Assembly (NCBI GenBank): GCA_002254335.1
Contig: NIVA01000014.1
Coordinates: 1 to 16,384 of the forward strand
Length of the DNA stretch: 16,384 nt
Reading direction: 5' to 3'
Source: Bacteroidetes bacterium 4572_114
GTDB taxonomy: Bacteria; Bacteroidota; Bacteroidia; Bacteroidales; 4484-276
Every line of letters starts with the position of its first letter. Position 1 is the stretch's first letter. Under the pieces are notes generated by a model. It did not search any database. It was not told where the DNA came from and saw nothing but the letters and a program-made list of their open reading frames with translations. Both the position numbers and the translations under genes were made by a program. Of the stretch, positions 1 through 6,641 are shown in pieces.

Positions 1-32
1 TATTTTTTTCGTGATAACCTATATGCTTTCAT
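1..32 (-). CDS. RES-domain toxin, N-terminal fragment (cut by window edge)
   Basis: On the minus strand an ATG at 32-30 shares one base with the antitoxin stop codon (TGATG). It opens a frame that runs off the window and reads MKAYRLSRKK. RES-domain toxins usually begin with a short strand of the form M-x-x-YRLSR-K-Y, and they are normally encoded directly downstream of an Xre/MbcA/ParS-type antitoxin, often with overlapping codons. RES toxins of this class deplete NAD+. Only about ten codons are visible, so no catalytic residue can be checked. The call rests on the N-terminal match plus the neighbouring antitoxin. One-base overlap suggests translational coupling. Confidence 0.6.
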   Translation of the reverse strand, partial: MKAYRLSRKK

Positions 33-535
33 CAAACAAATATTCCCTGGTCAATTCGGTTCAATTCATTAACAACCATCTCTTTCCCGTACGAATCTTT
101 TAATAATTCTATTGGTTTCATATTCCCCAGGGCAAATACAGGTGTATTTAACCACAAATAAAACTGGTCAAACGAATCAAATACTTCCTTCCCAAGATTT
201 GTAACTTCGGCCAGCTCAATAATTTTTTCGGAATGAACAGATTTAAAAAGATGGTTTTCTTCGTTTTTATATCGCTGCAAAGATTTAGTTGATAAATTTA
301 AAAATGTAGCCCAATCCTTTTCCGTAAAAGGTGTAATCTCTTTTATGTGTTTAAATAGGGAGTAAGGTATCCCATCCCGGATTGAATGAACAATTAACAT
401 TCTATTATTAAAAAAATCTGCGTAAGTCAGATCTCTTTTGGCCAGCCTAAGTTTCCTTTTACGTTCTATTTTTTGAACATAAACCCTGAACGCCTTATCA
501 ATTTCCGAATCCCGCTTTTCTTTAATTGTAATCAT
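32..535 (-). CDS. Xre/MbcA/ParS-type antitoxin (DUF2384 family)
   Basis: Predicted 167-residue antitoxin of a type II toxin-antitoxin pair. It would bind and neutralise the RES toxin encoded downstream and repress its own promoter. The N-terminal third is very basic. A helix-turn-helix-like segment follows at about residues 65-95 (LSTKSLQRYK at 81-90), as in the Xre-like half of this family. Residues 105-166 are the toxin-binding half, with the family pattern WLNTP (128-132), LGNMKPIELL (136-145), a G at 150 and a final ELNRIDQGIF. A GTG 14 codons upstream (577) is also in frame, but a good TAnnTTTG promoter element lies between it and this ATG, so I start at 535, where the ATG follows an A/T-rich leader. 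The toxin start overlaps the stop. The family assignment is fairly secure; the start is less so. Confidence 0.8.
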   Translation of the reverse strand: MITIKEKRDSEIDKAFRVYVQKIERKRKLRLAKRDLTYADFFNNRMLIVHSIRDGIPYSLFKHIKEITPFTEKDWATFLNLSTKSLQRYKNEENHLFKSVHSEKIIELAEVTNLGKEVFDSFDQFYLWLNTPVFALGNMKPIELLKDSYGKEMVVNELNRIDQGIFV

Positions 536-555
536 AATAAAAAGATATTTGTCTG

Positions 556-563
556 CAAAAGTA
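556..563 (-). promoter_or_regulatory. -7 promoter element TACTTTTG for the Xre-RES pair
   Basis: On the minus strand TACTTTTG matches the Bacteroidota -7 consensus TAnnTTTG exactly. Transcription would start about seven bases later, near 549, just ahead of the ATG at 535. No convincing -33 TTG is seen at normal spacing. Confidence 0.45.
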
Positions 564-613
564 CGATAAATGTCCACAATAATCTGGAAAAAAACTTCAA
601 TGATTAATTTTAC

Positions 614-621
614 TATTTTTG
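614..621 (+). promoter_or_regulatory. -7 promoter element TATTTTTG for the small antitoxin gene
   Basis: TATTTTTG fits TAnnTTTG and ends 12 bases before the ATG at 634, so the predicted transcript has a very short leader. It is divergent from the Xre-RES promoter about 50 bases away. No clear -33 element is visible. Confidence 0.4.
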
Positions 622-633
622 TAAATAAATATT

Positions 634-846
634 ATGAATACATTTACAATAGAGCAAATCAGACAAAATGCCGATTTGTTATTTTCGGATTTGGGAAACG
701 AACCTGTGTTATTGAAAAAGGGGAGCAATCAAATGGTTTCTTTCAAGGAATTTGATGAAAAATGGGGCGGATTTATGCAGGATGTGCAGTTAGCAGACAA
801 CTGGCGAGATGATTATATTTATGATAAAATTGAGAAGTACCAATGA
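634..846 (+). CDS. Small antitoxin-like protein paired with a PIN remnant
   Basis: Encodes 70 residues. The first 40 (IRQNADLLFSDLGNEPVLL then a KKGS turn and a hydrophobic VSF) resemble the N-terminal DNA-binding fold of Phd/YefM-type antitoxins. The acidic, aromatic tail (WRDDYIYDKIEKY, 57-69) would be the toxin-binding part. Its stop overlaps by four bases (ATGA) the start of a PIN-domain reading frame, the classic antitoxin-toxin arrangement. The exact antitoxin family is not recognised. The reading frame is intact while the toxin is broken, so this is probably an orphan antitoxin left after toxin decay. The promoter at 614-621 serves it. Confidence 0.65.
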   Translation: MNTFTIEQIRQNADLLFSDLGNEPVLLKKGSNQMVSFKEFDEKWGGFMQDVQLADNWRDDYIYDKIEKYQ

Positions 847-941
847 AAGTATTGCTTGGTACCAACATAGTTTTAGACTATGTCCTCGAATGCCACCAAT
901 TTTCATAAAATGCACGAATTGTTAGTAGAAGCATTAGTTAA
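843..941 (+). pseudogene. Decayed PIN-domain (VapC-like) toxin
   Basis: The frame starts at an ATG inside the antitoxin stop and reads MKVLLGTNIVLDYVLECHQF before a TAA at 906-908. This is the N-terminus of PIN-domain ribonuclease toxins, which normally read MKVLLDTN-I-V-LD-V-L. The first catalytic Asp (DTN motif) is Gly here (GGT instead of GAT). Reading through the TAA gives NARIVSRSIS and a second stop at 939-941, which still looks loosely PIN-like. PIN toxins are usually about 130-140 residues, so over 100 residues, including the other acidic catalytic residues, are missing. The convergent capA-like gene begins immediately after. The product cannot be an active nuclease. What is seen: the motif, the Gly and the stops. 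The family call is inference from about 20 residues. Confidence 0.65.
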
Positions 942-949
942 ACCAAACG

Positions 950-3900
950 TCAAAAACGAATCAAAATACATTTTTTGATTTGCTTTATATCCTGCGCTTC
1001 CAGTTTATAAAAATATATTCCCGAACTAACGTCCTGCCCATTTGTATTTCTTCCATCCCAGTAAAGGTTATGTGTGCCTGATTGAAAAACAGCATCGGCC
1101 AGGGTTTTTACTTTCTGTCCCTTAATATCATAGATTGTAATATTTACTTTAGTTGATTTCTGTAAGTTAAATGAGATATTTGTTGGCCCGGCCACGGGGT
1201 TGAAAGGGTTGGGGATATTTTGGTTTAACCCGTAAATTGTATTTGTAATATTTGTCGGTTTATTTAGCCCAACCGGGAGCCCGTCAAAAACCGTCTCAGA
1301 ATAATATACGGTAACCTCACCTGAATTTTGTTGTGATTTAATTTGCAGGAAATAATAGTCATTTGGGGTGGGTATTGTTTGCGAAATATCGTAATCCACC
1401 CACTTGTCCCAGCTAATTAAACTTACATTATCGAACCACGAATATGCTGTGCCGGAATTAGGCACGCCACTATTTAACCGAATATCAAAATAATTTGTCC
1501 CATTTGGGACGGTCAACTTTTGATGATAAAAAACCCAGGGTGTGTCACCATTTACCAATGTGCCAACATTTTCCTGGCCGAGGAGAAAATAACCTTCGAT
1601 ATCTTCATAATATTGAACTTCAATTGTAACATTTGCGCCATTAAGGGTTTTTATATAACCACACAGAGAGTAACCTGTAGTATCCGTACGGCAGATTAAC
1701 ATTTTTTCAAAATCTGTTACAATATTATACGGCGAATTATAATCTCTTATATGTTGGATGGAGCGGTCGCCATCATAAGCAACCGTATCGCAATAATTTT
1801 CATCGTCGCTGTTCAAATCCCACAAAGTACAGCCTTCATCCTCCATGTTGCCGAACCAAATTATTTCCCTTCCTAACCTATATTCGTATTGGCCGGCGGG
1901 TTGAATATCGCAAATATAAGAAATGCTGCCAACTTTATCAATAGGAAATGCAGCAGTTTCCCAGCTACTGTTTTCTTCAATCAGCGGAAGTTCAGCAATA
2001 TAATCTATTTCATAAGTATTCATGCTCAAAGTATCCATAATAACTTTAGCAATAACATCCTCCCTGTCAACATTAAGATATGTATTTAAATACTTTGAGC
2101 GTTGGGCCAAATCATCCAATATATGCAGCCCTAAACCTCCTTCGGCCCTTTGTGGGATATAATCATCGATATAAACCGGGGTGAGGGTAAATTCATAAAA
2201 TCCTGTTTCGTCAACTTTTGCATTTAAGATGAAGGTGGGGAAGGTTTCGGGATAATCGAGTTCGAAGACGAAATTCCCTAATGAATGGGCGATTAATTTA
2301 CCGTTATAGAGTTCCACACCATGAGTGACATGAGGATGATGGCAAATCACCAAATCTGCTCCGTTGTCGATGGCATATTGCCTGATTTCCCTATCCCTCA
2401 TATTGGGTGCATCTGCCGGGGGAAAATTATCATCTCTGTAAATCTCAGAAAAAGGCTTGGTTGAATCATCATCCTTTACTGGTATTAATGAGTATTCACT
2501 GCCGGTGTGCCACTCCATCACCACCAAATCAGAAACTTCTGAAACATCCAAAATTTGTTTTTTTATGTCGTATTTTGTAAGGTTGGCAAAGCCGGGTTTA
2601 TTGTAGCCGGCATTAAGATATGGCTGATAATTATTATATTGACCAGTCCGGTCGGATGATGCAAGAAAGGCAAAAGTTACCCCTGACTTTGAAAAAAAAG
2701 CAGGTAGGTAGGCTTCATAGGAGGTTGCCCCGGCACCTGGGTGGATAATATTATTTTCTTCTAAAACGGATTGTGTTTCCTGCATCCCTGGCAACATATA
2801 ATCCATTATATGATTATTGGCAAGTGTAACTATATCTATCCCGGCATAAACCAAACCCTGGACATTTGCCGGCGAGCCTTTAAAATAATATGGTTTTGTT
2901 GGGTGGTGCCCCCAATGGGTTGTTAAAACACATTCGAGGTTAGCAACTGTGATATCGGCAGAATCTCCGAGAAATGGCTTAGTTGGCTCAAATATGGCTT
3001 CGACCCCCTGGGTGGGGATAATCCCGCCCGGATACTCGTATTTGCGGGCCAGCATTATATCGCCAACAAAATTTATGGTAACCGGAAAAGAGCTGTGCCC
3101 CGGGTCAACACTAATGCTGCAGCTTGCCCGCCCCCACATATCTGTGGCATCTACAACCCTGAGCAAAACCGTGTAGGGATGATTGTCGCTAATTAGAAAT
3201 GTATGCTGGGGGTTTTGTTCTGTGCTTGTTGAACCATCTCCAAAATCCCAGTAAAAATCATGTTCATCGCTGTCGGGGTCTATAACTTCGCTATAAAATT
3301 GAACATCAACACTTTTTTCGCCCCGGCCCTTATATGTTTTCCCAATAGAATAATCAATTGATACTTCGGGGATACAGGGCAAATCTTCTGTTATATCTGC
3401 AATATAATCAAAATAAACCACTCCTTGCGATGTACCGTCTTTATCATTGACATAAACTATACTGGTAATTTCGGGCAGGTAACCAAAATAAGCGAGCCAA
3501 TCACCAGCAACTGGAAGTTGATAATTGTTCCATTGGCCTGAAGGAAAATTCCCCTGGTAAACAGTAACCCATTCTTCGATATTCAACTCTTCCGATCCTG
3601 CAAAAGAGTAAAAAAGCACATTTTCGGAATCCATTATCCCGAACCCCTGAATTTCGGCCCTCGACTGGATGTATGCCGAAACCTGCCAAACATCGCCCGA
3701 ATCCACAGCTGTGGGTTGTATGTTTTGAAGTTTCCAGGTGTTCCCATACAGTTTTAGCGACAAGGGTGAATTTTGATAAGTGATTTCGGAGTTGAGTTCC
3801 CAATCAAAAGGGTCTTCATCTTCGCCCGGGTAAGATTCCAGGCTTACTGCACCGCTATCAAAATCTTCGATAACAGTTGCCTTGTGATTATCAGGCACAA

Positions 3901-3991
3901 ACTGGTTCCCGGAGCTTTCCAGCCCGGAGGTCAACAATTTGAGCGGCACAATAATAATTGCCAGGAAAATTAATATCTCTATTTTATTCAT
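950..3991 (-). CDS. T9SS-secreted CapA-like metallophosphatase with PKD and CBM-like modules
   Basis: A 1013-residue multidomain secreted protein. Residues 1-21 are a hydrophobic export signal. Residues 40-200 form a beta-sandwich, carbohydrate-binding-like module (starts IEDFDSG; aromatic W-x-Y pattern). Residues about 207-297 are a PKD domain (YWDFGDGSTS at 247-256). Residues about 304-600 are a CapA/YwtB-type calcineurin-like domain: GDIMLAR (310-316), NLE (351-353), NNH (392-394), a modified HTGSEY (495-500), HHPHV (551-555) and HSLGNFVF (569-576), all expected metal-site positions. Residues 710-865 resemble another galactose-binding-like module (ends WFDNVSLISW). Residues about 921-1013 are a T9SS type A sorting domain (NPFNP, YDIKGQKV, SGIYFYKL). 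Bacillus CapA acts in poly-gamma-glutamate export; in this cell-surface form the substrate is unknown. It stands alone, 118 bases downstream of lipA, with its own promoter. Confidence 0.85.
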   Translation of the reverse strand: MNKIEILIFLAIIIVPLKLLTSGLESSGNQFVPDNHKATVIEDFDSGAVSLESYPGEDEDPFDWELNSEITYQNSPLSLKLYGNTWKLQNIQPTAVDSGDVWQVSAYIQSRAEIQGFGIMDSENVLFYSFAGSEELNIEEWVTVYQGNFPSGQWNNYQLPVAGDWLAYFGYLPEITSIVYVNDKDGTSQGVVYFDYIADITEDLPCIPEVSIDYSIGKTYKGRGEKSVDVQFYSEVIDPDSDEHDFYWDFGDGSTSTEQNPQHTFLISDNHPYTVLLRVVDATDMWGRASCSISVDPGHSSFPVTINFVGDIMLARKYEYPGGIIPTQGVEAIFEPTKPFLGDSADITVANLECVLTTHWGHHPTKPYYFKGSPANVQGLVYAGIDIVTLANNHIMDYMLPGMQETQSVLEENNIIHPGAGATSYEAYLPAFFSKSGVTFAFLASSDRTGQYNNYQPYLNAGYNKPGFANLTKYDIKKQILDVSEVSDLVVMEWHTGSEYSLIPVKDDDSTKPFSEIYRDDNFPPADAPNMRDREIRQYAIDNGADLVICHHPHVTHGVELYNGKLIAHSLGNFVFELDYPETFPTFILNAKVDETGFYEFTLTPVYIDDYIPQRAEGGLGLHILDDLAQRSKYLNTYLNVDREDVIAKVIMDTLSMNTYEIDYIAELPLIEENSSWETAAFPIDKVGSISYICDIQPAGQYEYRLGREIIWFGNMEDEGCTLWDLNSDDENYCDTVAYDGDRSIQHIRDYNSPYNIVTDFEKMLICRTDTTGYSLCGYIKTLNGANVTIEVQYYEDIEGYFLLGQENVGTLVNGDTPWVFYHQKLTVPNGTNYFDIRLNSGVPNSGTAYSWFDNVSLISWDKWVDYDISQTIPTPNDYYFLQIKSQQNSGEVTVYYSETVFDGLPVGLNKPTNITNTIYGLNQNIPNPFNPVAGPTNISFNLQKSTKVNITIYDIKGQKVKTLADAVFQSGTHNLYWDGRNTNGQDVSSGIYFYKLEAQDIKQIKKCILIRF

Positions 3992-4057
3992 TTATTGAAC
4001 GTTGTAAAGCCTTGAATTACTGATTTTAGTTTCATTATAGGTCGAATACAATTTCTA

Positions 4058-4065
4058 CAAAGTTA
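4058..4065 (-). promoter_or_regulatory. -7 promoter element TAACTTTG upstream of the CapA-like gene
   Basis: On the minus strand TAACTTTG matches TAnnTTTG, 66 bases ahead of the ATG at 3991 and just past the lipA stop at 4110. A TTG lies 24 bases upstream, slightly longer than normal spacing. This suggests the CapA-like gene is transcribed separately from lipA. Confidence 0.4.
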
Positions 4066-4109
4066 AGGATAATTTATCTTTCCGGTTACCAAAGCCATAA
4101 TCCTGTTGA

Positions 4110-4967
4110 TCAACGCGAAACAACATGTTTCTCAGCATGGTAAGATGAACGGACAAGTGGGTTGCTTTCAACAAAGCGGAAACCTTTTTCCAACCCGATC
4201 TTCTTCCATTTCTCAAAAATATCGGGATGAACGTATTCTTCAACCTGGAGATTTTTTCGGGTGGGCTGAAGGTACTGGCCGATGGTCATCACCTGGCAAC
4301 CTGTGGCCAAAAGATCATCCATGGTTTCGAACACTTCCTTTTCGGTTTCGCCCAGTCCGGCCATAATCCCTGATTTAGCGGTAATTTGCGAACCTGCAAT
4401 TTGCCTGATCACCTGTAAACTCCTGTCGTATTGTGCTGCACTTCTCACCTGTGGTGTCAGGCGGCGTACGGTTTCCAGGTTATGTGAAATCACTTCGGGC
4501 CTGGCATCTATCACTTGTTGAATTAACTCATGACTGCCCTGGAAATCCGGAATAAGGGCCTCAATAGTTGTGTTAGGGTTTACTTTTTTTATCTGCCGGA
4601 TTGTTTCAGCCCAGTGGCCGGACCCGCCGTCAGCCAGGTCATCGCGGTCAACCGAGGTAATTACGCAATGCTTTAGTTTCATCAGCTTAACCGATTCGGC
4701 AAGATTTTTTGGTTCATCCTGATCTGCTGCTCCCGGCTGACCGGTTTTTGTGGCGCAAAATTTACAGGAACGGGTACAAATATCCCCCAGGATCATAAAT
4801 GTGGCAGTGCCCAAGCTCCAACATTCGGCCATGTTGGGGCATTTTCCGCTGGTGCAAATGGTGTGTAGCTTATGGCGGTTTACAATATCTTTCACCTTGA
4901 CGTACTCCTTGCCAATGGGGATTTTTATCTTTAACCAACCTGGTTTTCGTTTTATTTTTTCAGGCAT
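4110..4967 (-). CDS. lipA: Lipoyl synthase
   Basis: Radical SAM enzyme that inserts two sulfur atoms into octanoyl groups on lipoyl-carrier proteins such as the pyruvate dehydrogenase E2 subunit and glycine cleavage H protein. At 285 residues it has the normal length. The auxiliary [4Fe-4S] cluster ligands are present (Cys38, Cys43, Cys49 in CTSGKCPNMAEC), as is the radical SAM cluster CTRSCKFC (Cys64, Cys68, Cys71). VITSVDRDDLADGG (102-115) and SHNLETV (161-167) are typical. The C-terminal RSSYHAEK (273-280) supplies the serine ligand to the auxiliary cluster. All catalytic residues are intact. No lipB or other lipoate gene is adjacent. It is preceded by its own -7 element and lies 67 bases downstream of the Dabb-like gene on the same strand. 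Secure call. Confidence 0.97.
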   Translation of the reverse strand: MPEKIKRKPGWLKIKIPIGKEYVKVKDIVNRHKLHTICTSGKCPNMAECWSLGTATFMILGDICTRSCKFCATKTGQPGAADQDEPKNLAESVKLMKLKHCVITSVDRDDLADGGSGHWAETIRQIKKVNPNTTIEALIPDFQGSHELIQQVIDARPEVISHNLETVRRLTPQVRSAAQYDRSLQVIRQIAGSQITAKSGIMAGLGETEKEVFETMDDLLATGCQVMTIGQYLQPTRKNLQVEEYVHPDIFEKWKKIGLEKGFRFVESNPLVRSSYHAEKHVVSR

Positions 4968-4990
4968 GTAATTTTGGTATCTGTTTTTTG

Positions 4991-4998
4991 CAAAAATA
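4991..4998 (-). promoter_or_regulatory. -7 promoter element TATTTTTG upstream of lipA
   Basis: On the minus strand TATTTTTG fits TAnnTTTG and ends 23 bases before the lipA ATG at 4967. It sits in the 67-base gap between the Dabb-like gene and lipA. No clear -33 element is seen. Confidence 0.4.
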
Positions 4999-5034
4999 GC
5001 AAATCATCCCAACGACATATTTGGCGATGAAAAT

Positions 5035-5445
5035 TCATGGAGTATTAGAAATGTCATAAACTATTATTTTGCGTACAAAATGCTTAAGAAGATGTTCGAC
5101 AGCATTTAGATGTTTTGGGTTTTTAAGGTAATTATGATAAGCCTGCTCATCCGAAAAGGTAATTATAACTGCTACATCAAAACTATCATCAACCACAGGG
5201 CGATCGCTTGGGACAGAAGTACCTACAACAACATTTAATACACCCGGAATATCGGAAAACGATTTTGAAGCATCGGTGATTCGTTTGATGGTGGATTGAT
5301 CGCCCGGTTCATTAAGCCAAAACAACGCTATGTGGTGAACAATTGATCCTTGCTGAACAACACTTTTATTTGTAGTACACGATATAAAAGAAAGTTGAAT
5401 AGCGAGAAGGGATACTAAAAAGTATTTTGAAGAAAATAATTTCAT
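5035..5445 (-). CDS. Dabb-family (stress-responsive alpha/beta barrel) putative lipoprotein
   Basis: Encodes 136 residues. The N-terminus is a lipoprotein-like signal: positive start, hydrophobic stretch 9-21, then FISC with the candidate lipidated Cys at 23 (Phe at -3 is not ideal for a lipobox). Residues 36-131 match a Dabb domain: VHHIALFWL at 36-44, the FDVAVIITF strand at 89-97, then Y-x-x-Y-L-K-N-P-x-H and a final KIIVYDI strand. Dabb proteins are ferredoxin-like dimers. Some act in polyketide or aromatic chemistry and many have no known substrate, so no reaction is assigned here. An exported Dabb protein is characteristic of Bacteroidota. Two similar palindromes lie 36-118 bases upstream and may be operators. 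The fold assignment is fairly sure; the lipidation is probable. Confidence 0.75.
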   Translation of the reverse strand: MKLFSSKYFLVSLLAIQLSFISCTTNKSVVQQGSIVHHIALFWLNEPGDQSTIKRITDASKSFSDIPGVLNVVVGTSVPSDRPVVDDSFDVAVIITFSDEQAYHNYLKNPKHLNAVEHLLKHFVRKIIVYDISNTP

Positions 5446-5480
5446 GACATTTAATTTTTTGATTGAGTCCGGTCTAAAAA

Positions 5481-5562
5481 GCTGTCAAACAGTTATCCTA
5501 TAAATTACATACTGAAGTTAATACATTATGTGTACGACTTTTAGAGTAAACTGTCTGACAGC
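5481..5562. repeat. Paired palindromes CTGTCAAACAG and CTGTCTGACAG, 69 bp apart
   Basis: Two short palindromes lie in the leader of the Dabb-like gene: CTGTcaaACAG at 5482-5492 and CTGTCtGACAG at 5551-5561. With one flanking base added at one side and two at the other they also form a 14-base inverted repeat (5481-5494 against 5549-5562) with one mismatch. Each is internally symmetric, so they look more like two copies of an operator than a terminator; neither is followed by a T-run. The 186-base gap 5446-5631 contains nothing else that I can support. Confidence 0.5.
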
Positions 5563-5631
5563 TATCTCTCAAATGTTTACTTCTTTGACTAAAATCATGA
5601 TTGTTAATTGTACTGTGAATAAATGTCCGGC

Positions 5632-6069
5632 TTATTTCACCTGCTTGAATAAATATCGCGTAATAAATATCCCGGTCGAGGAACTTGAGCCGGAAGCCCC
5701 GTCTTTTGAGTCGGTAACGCTCATATCTGCTGAACTGTAAACGCCGGATGTTACATCCACCAATTCCCATCCGTTTTCGTAAAGACTGGTTATTTTATCG
5801 GTGATGGCCACATCATTTTGTTTAATATTATTGAAATTTATCCCCACAAGGCTAAAAAAGTTTTTAAGTTTCACCTCTTCCAGGCTGCCCGAAGCCCCTG
5901 TGGTGATCATCCTTGATCGTCCAAGGCCCCCCGGCACTACTGATTCAACAACTGTGATCATTTTAAAATCATAACTTTTACTTTGTGGGGGGGCTTCAGG
6001 GCCTTTGCCGGCAATGAGGATAATTACCCCAAAAAACGCGACAATCAATACTGTTTTAATGTTTTTCAT
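5632..6069 (-). CDS. Small exported DUF4177-like protein
   Basis: Encodes 145 residues from the ATG at 6069. Another ATG immediately precedes it at 6072, and the frame stays open to 6141 but without a signal-like start. Residues 1-20 are a hydrophobic signal or membrane anchor. The remainder has the strand-helix-strand pattern of DUF4177-type proteins: YDFKMITV (33-40), a helix ending LYENGWELVDV (96-106), and a final IFITRYLFKQV (134-144). The segment between, 110-132, is Ser/Gly-rich and probably disordered. Such proteins are small, common and of unknown function, so no role is claimed. It is followed downstream by the Dabb-like gene on the same strand, but the 186-base gap with palindromes argues against a simple operon. 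Confidence 0.6.
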   Translation of the reverse strand: MKNIKTVLIVAFFGVIILIAGKGPEAPPQSKSYDFKMITVVESVVPGGLGRSRMITTGASGSLEEVKLKNFFSLVGINFNNIKQNDVAITDKITSLYENGWELVDVTSGVYSSADMSVTDSKDGASGSSSSTGIFITRYLFKQVK

Positions 6070-6284
6070 CATTCTTAAATTTTTAGTTTTTATTAAAAAT
6101 GTAATTCGGCGCAATTTAGGCATATTTGGTTTTACCGACAAGTTTTTTCAATTTTCAAAATCACAAAAACATATTCAGTTACCTATCAGGACATTACGAT
6201 TTTTTTGAGAAAAGTGTTTTTTCGTTCCTCCACAGGAATGCCCCTGGCACATTTTCTAAATCAAATCTTATTGTTAAATTTTAA

Positions 6285-6316
6285 AAACTCATCCCGAAAG
6301 CTTTCGGGATGAGTTT
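6285..6316. repeat. Perfect 32-bp palindrome with ATCCCGAAAG core
   Basis: The arms AAACTCATCCCGAAAG (6285-6300) and CTTTCGGGATGAGTTT (6301-6316) are exact reverse complements with no spacer. The core TCCCGAAAGCTTTCGGGA is a motif I associate with intergenic hairpins in Bacteroidota genomes. In RNA the central bases would form the loop. A-rich and T-rich edges could let it act as a bidirectional terminator, but there is no long T-run. Palindrome certain; function inferred. Confidence 0.75.
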
Positions 6317-6356
6317 AGGTATTGTAGTTGAGGTGTTTACAGAATGTTTTCAACAA

Positions 6357-6439
6357 CCCCGTAGGTACGGGGCTGAGCTATCTGGGATTGATTTCGTTTG
6401 ATAAGCCGTTCTGTTAGTAGCTAAACCCGTACCGGGTTT
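6357..6439. repeat. REP/BIME-like inverted pair of GC-rich palindromes
   Basis: CCCCGTA-gg-TACGGGG (6357-6372) and AAACCCG-tac-CGGGTTT (6423-6439) are two hairpins in opposite orientation. Reading the second on the minus strand, both share GGTACGGG followed within a few bases by AGCTA (GGTACGGGGCTGAGCTATCT against GGTACGGGTTTAGCTACTAA). That is the layout of a BIME, a pair of inverted REP elements mobilised by RAYT transposases. No transposase is in the window. Palindromes are certain; the REP identity is inferred. Confidence 0.5.
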
Positions 6440-6534
6440 TTGGTTTCGGGAAATTGCCTGATAGCAGAGATTTTGCATTTTGTTCAGGGCATCAAACCTG
6501 GAAGGCCCTCTATTATGAACCTATTTCGATAAAT

Positions 6535-6569
6535 AAAAAAAGCCCGCCATCTTTTTGCTGACGGCAGGC
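6535..6569 (-). terminator. Intrinsic terminator of the C1A protease gene
   Basis: In minus-strand RNA GCCUGCCGUC (6569-6560) pairs with GAUGGCGGGC (6551-6542) in a 10-bp stem with two G-U wobbles and an 8-base loop, followed by seven Us (6541-6535). The wobbles pair only on this strand, so it is directional. It lies 73 bases beyond the stop of the large protease gene. Confidence 0.8.
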
Positions 6570-6641
6570 ATTTTAAAAATATATCTGATTTCGGTCTGAA
6601 AAGCCATATTTAGCCGCGAATGCGCTAATAAACATTTCTAA

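Larger units (their letters stand above)
6073..6641. other. Non-coding repeat-rich intergenic region
   Basis: This gap of about 570 bases has no credible gene. It carries the upstream region of the DUF4177-like gene (6073 to about 6240, no clear promoter), a perfect 32-base palindrome, an inverted pair of REP-like palindromes, and the terminator of the large protease gene. Each of the last three is listed separately. Confidence 0.6.

Noticed and set aside
536..577. GTG at 577 as the start of the Xre-type antitoxin
   Set aside because: A TAnnTTTG promoter element (556-563) lies downstream of it, so the transcript would begin after this codon; the ATG at 535 fits better.
847..949. Terminator between the converging PIN remnant and the CapA-like gene
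   Set aside because: No stem with a following T-run was found in either direction.
4106..4521. Plus-strand open frames overlapping lipA
   Set aside because: lipA is certain on the other strand; these frames have no supporting features.
6070..6141. Upstream extension of the DUF4177-like protein to 6141
   Set aside because: The added residues are basic and would bury the hydrophobic export signal; the tandem ATG at 6069-6072 gives a normal signal-like N-terminus.
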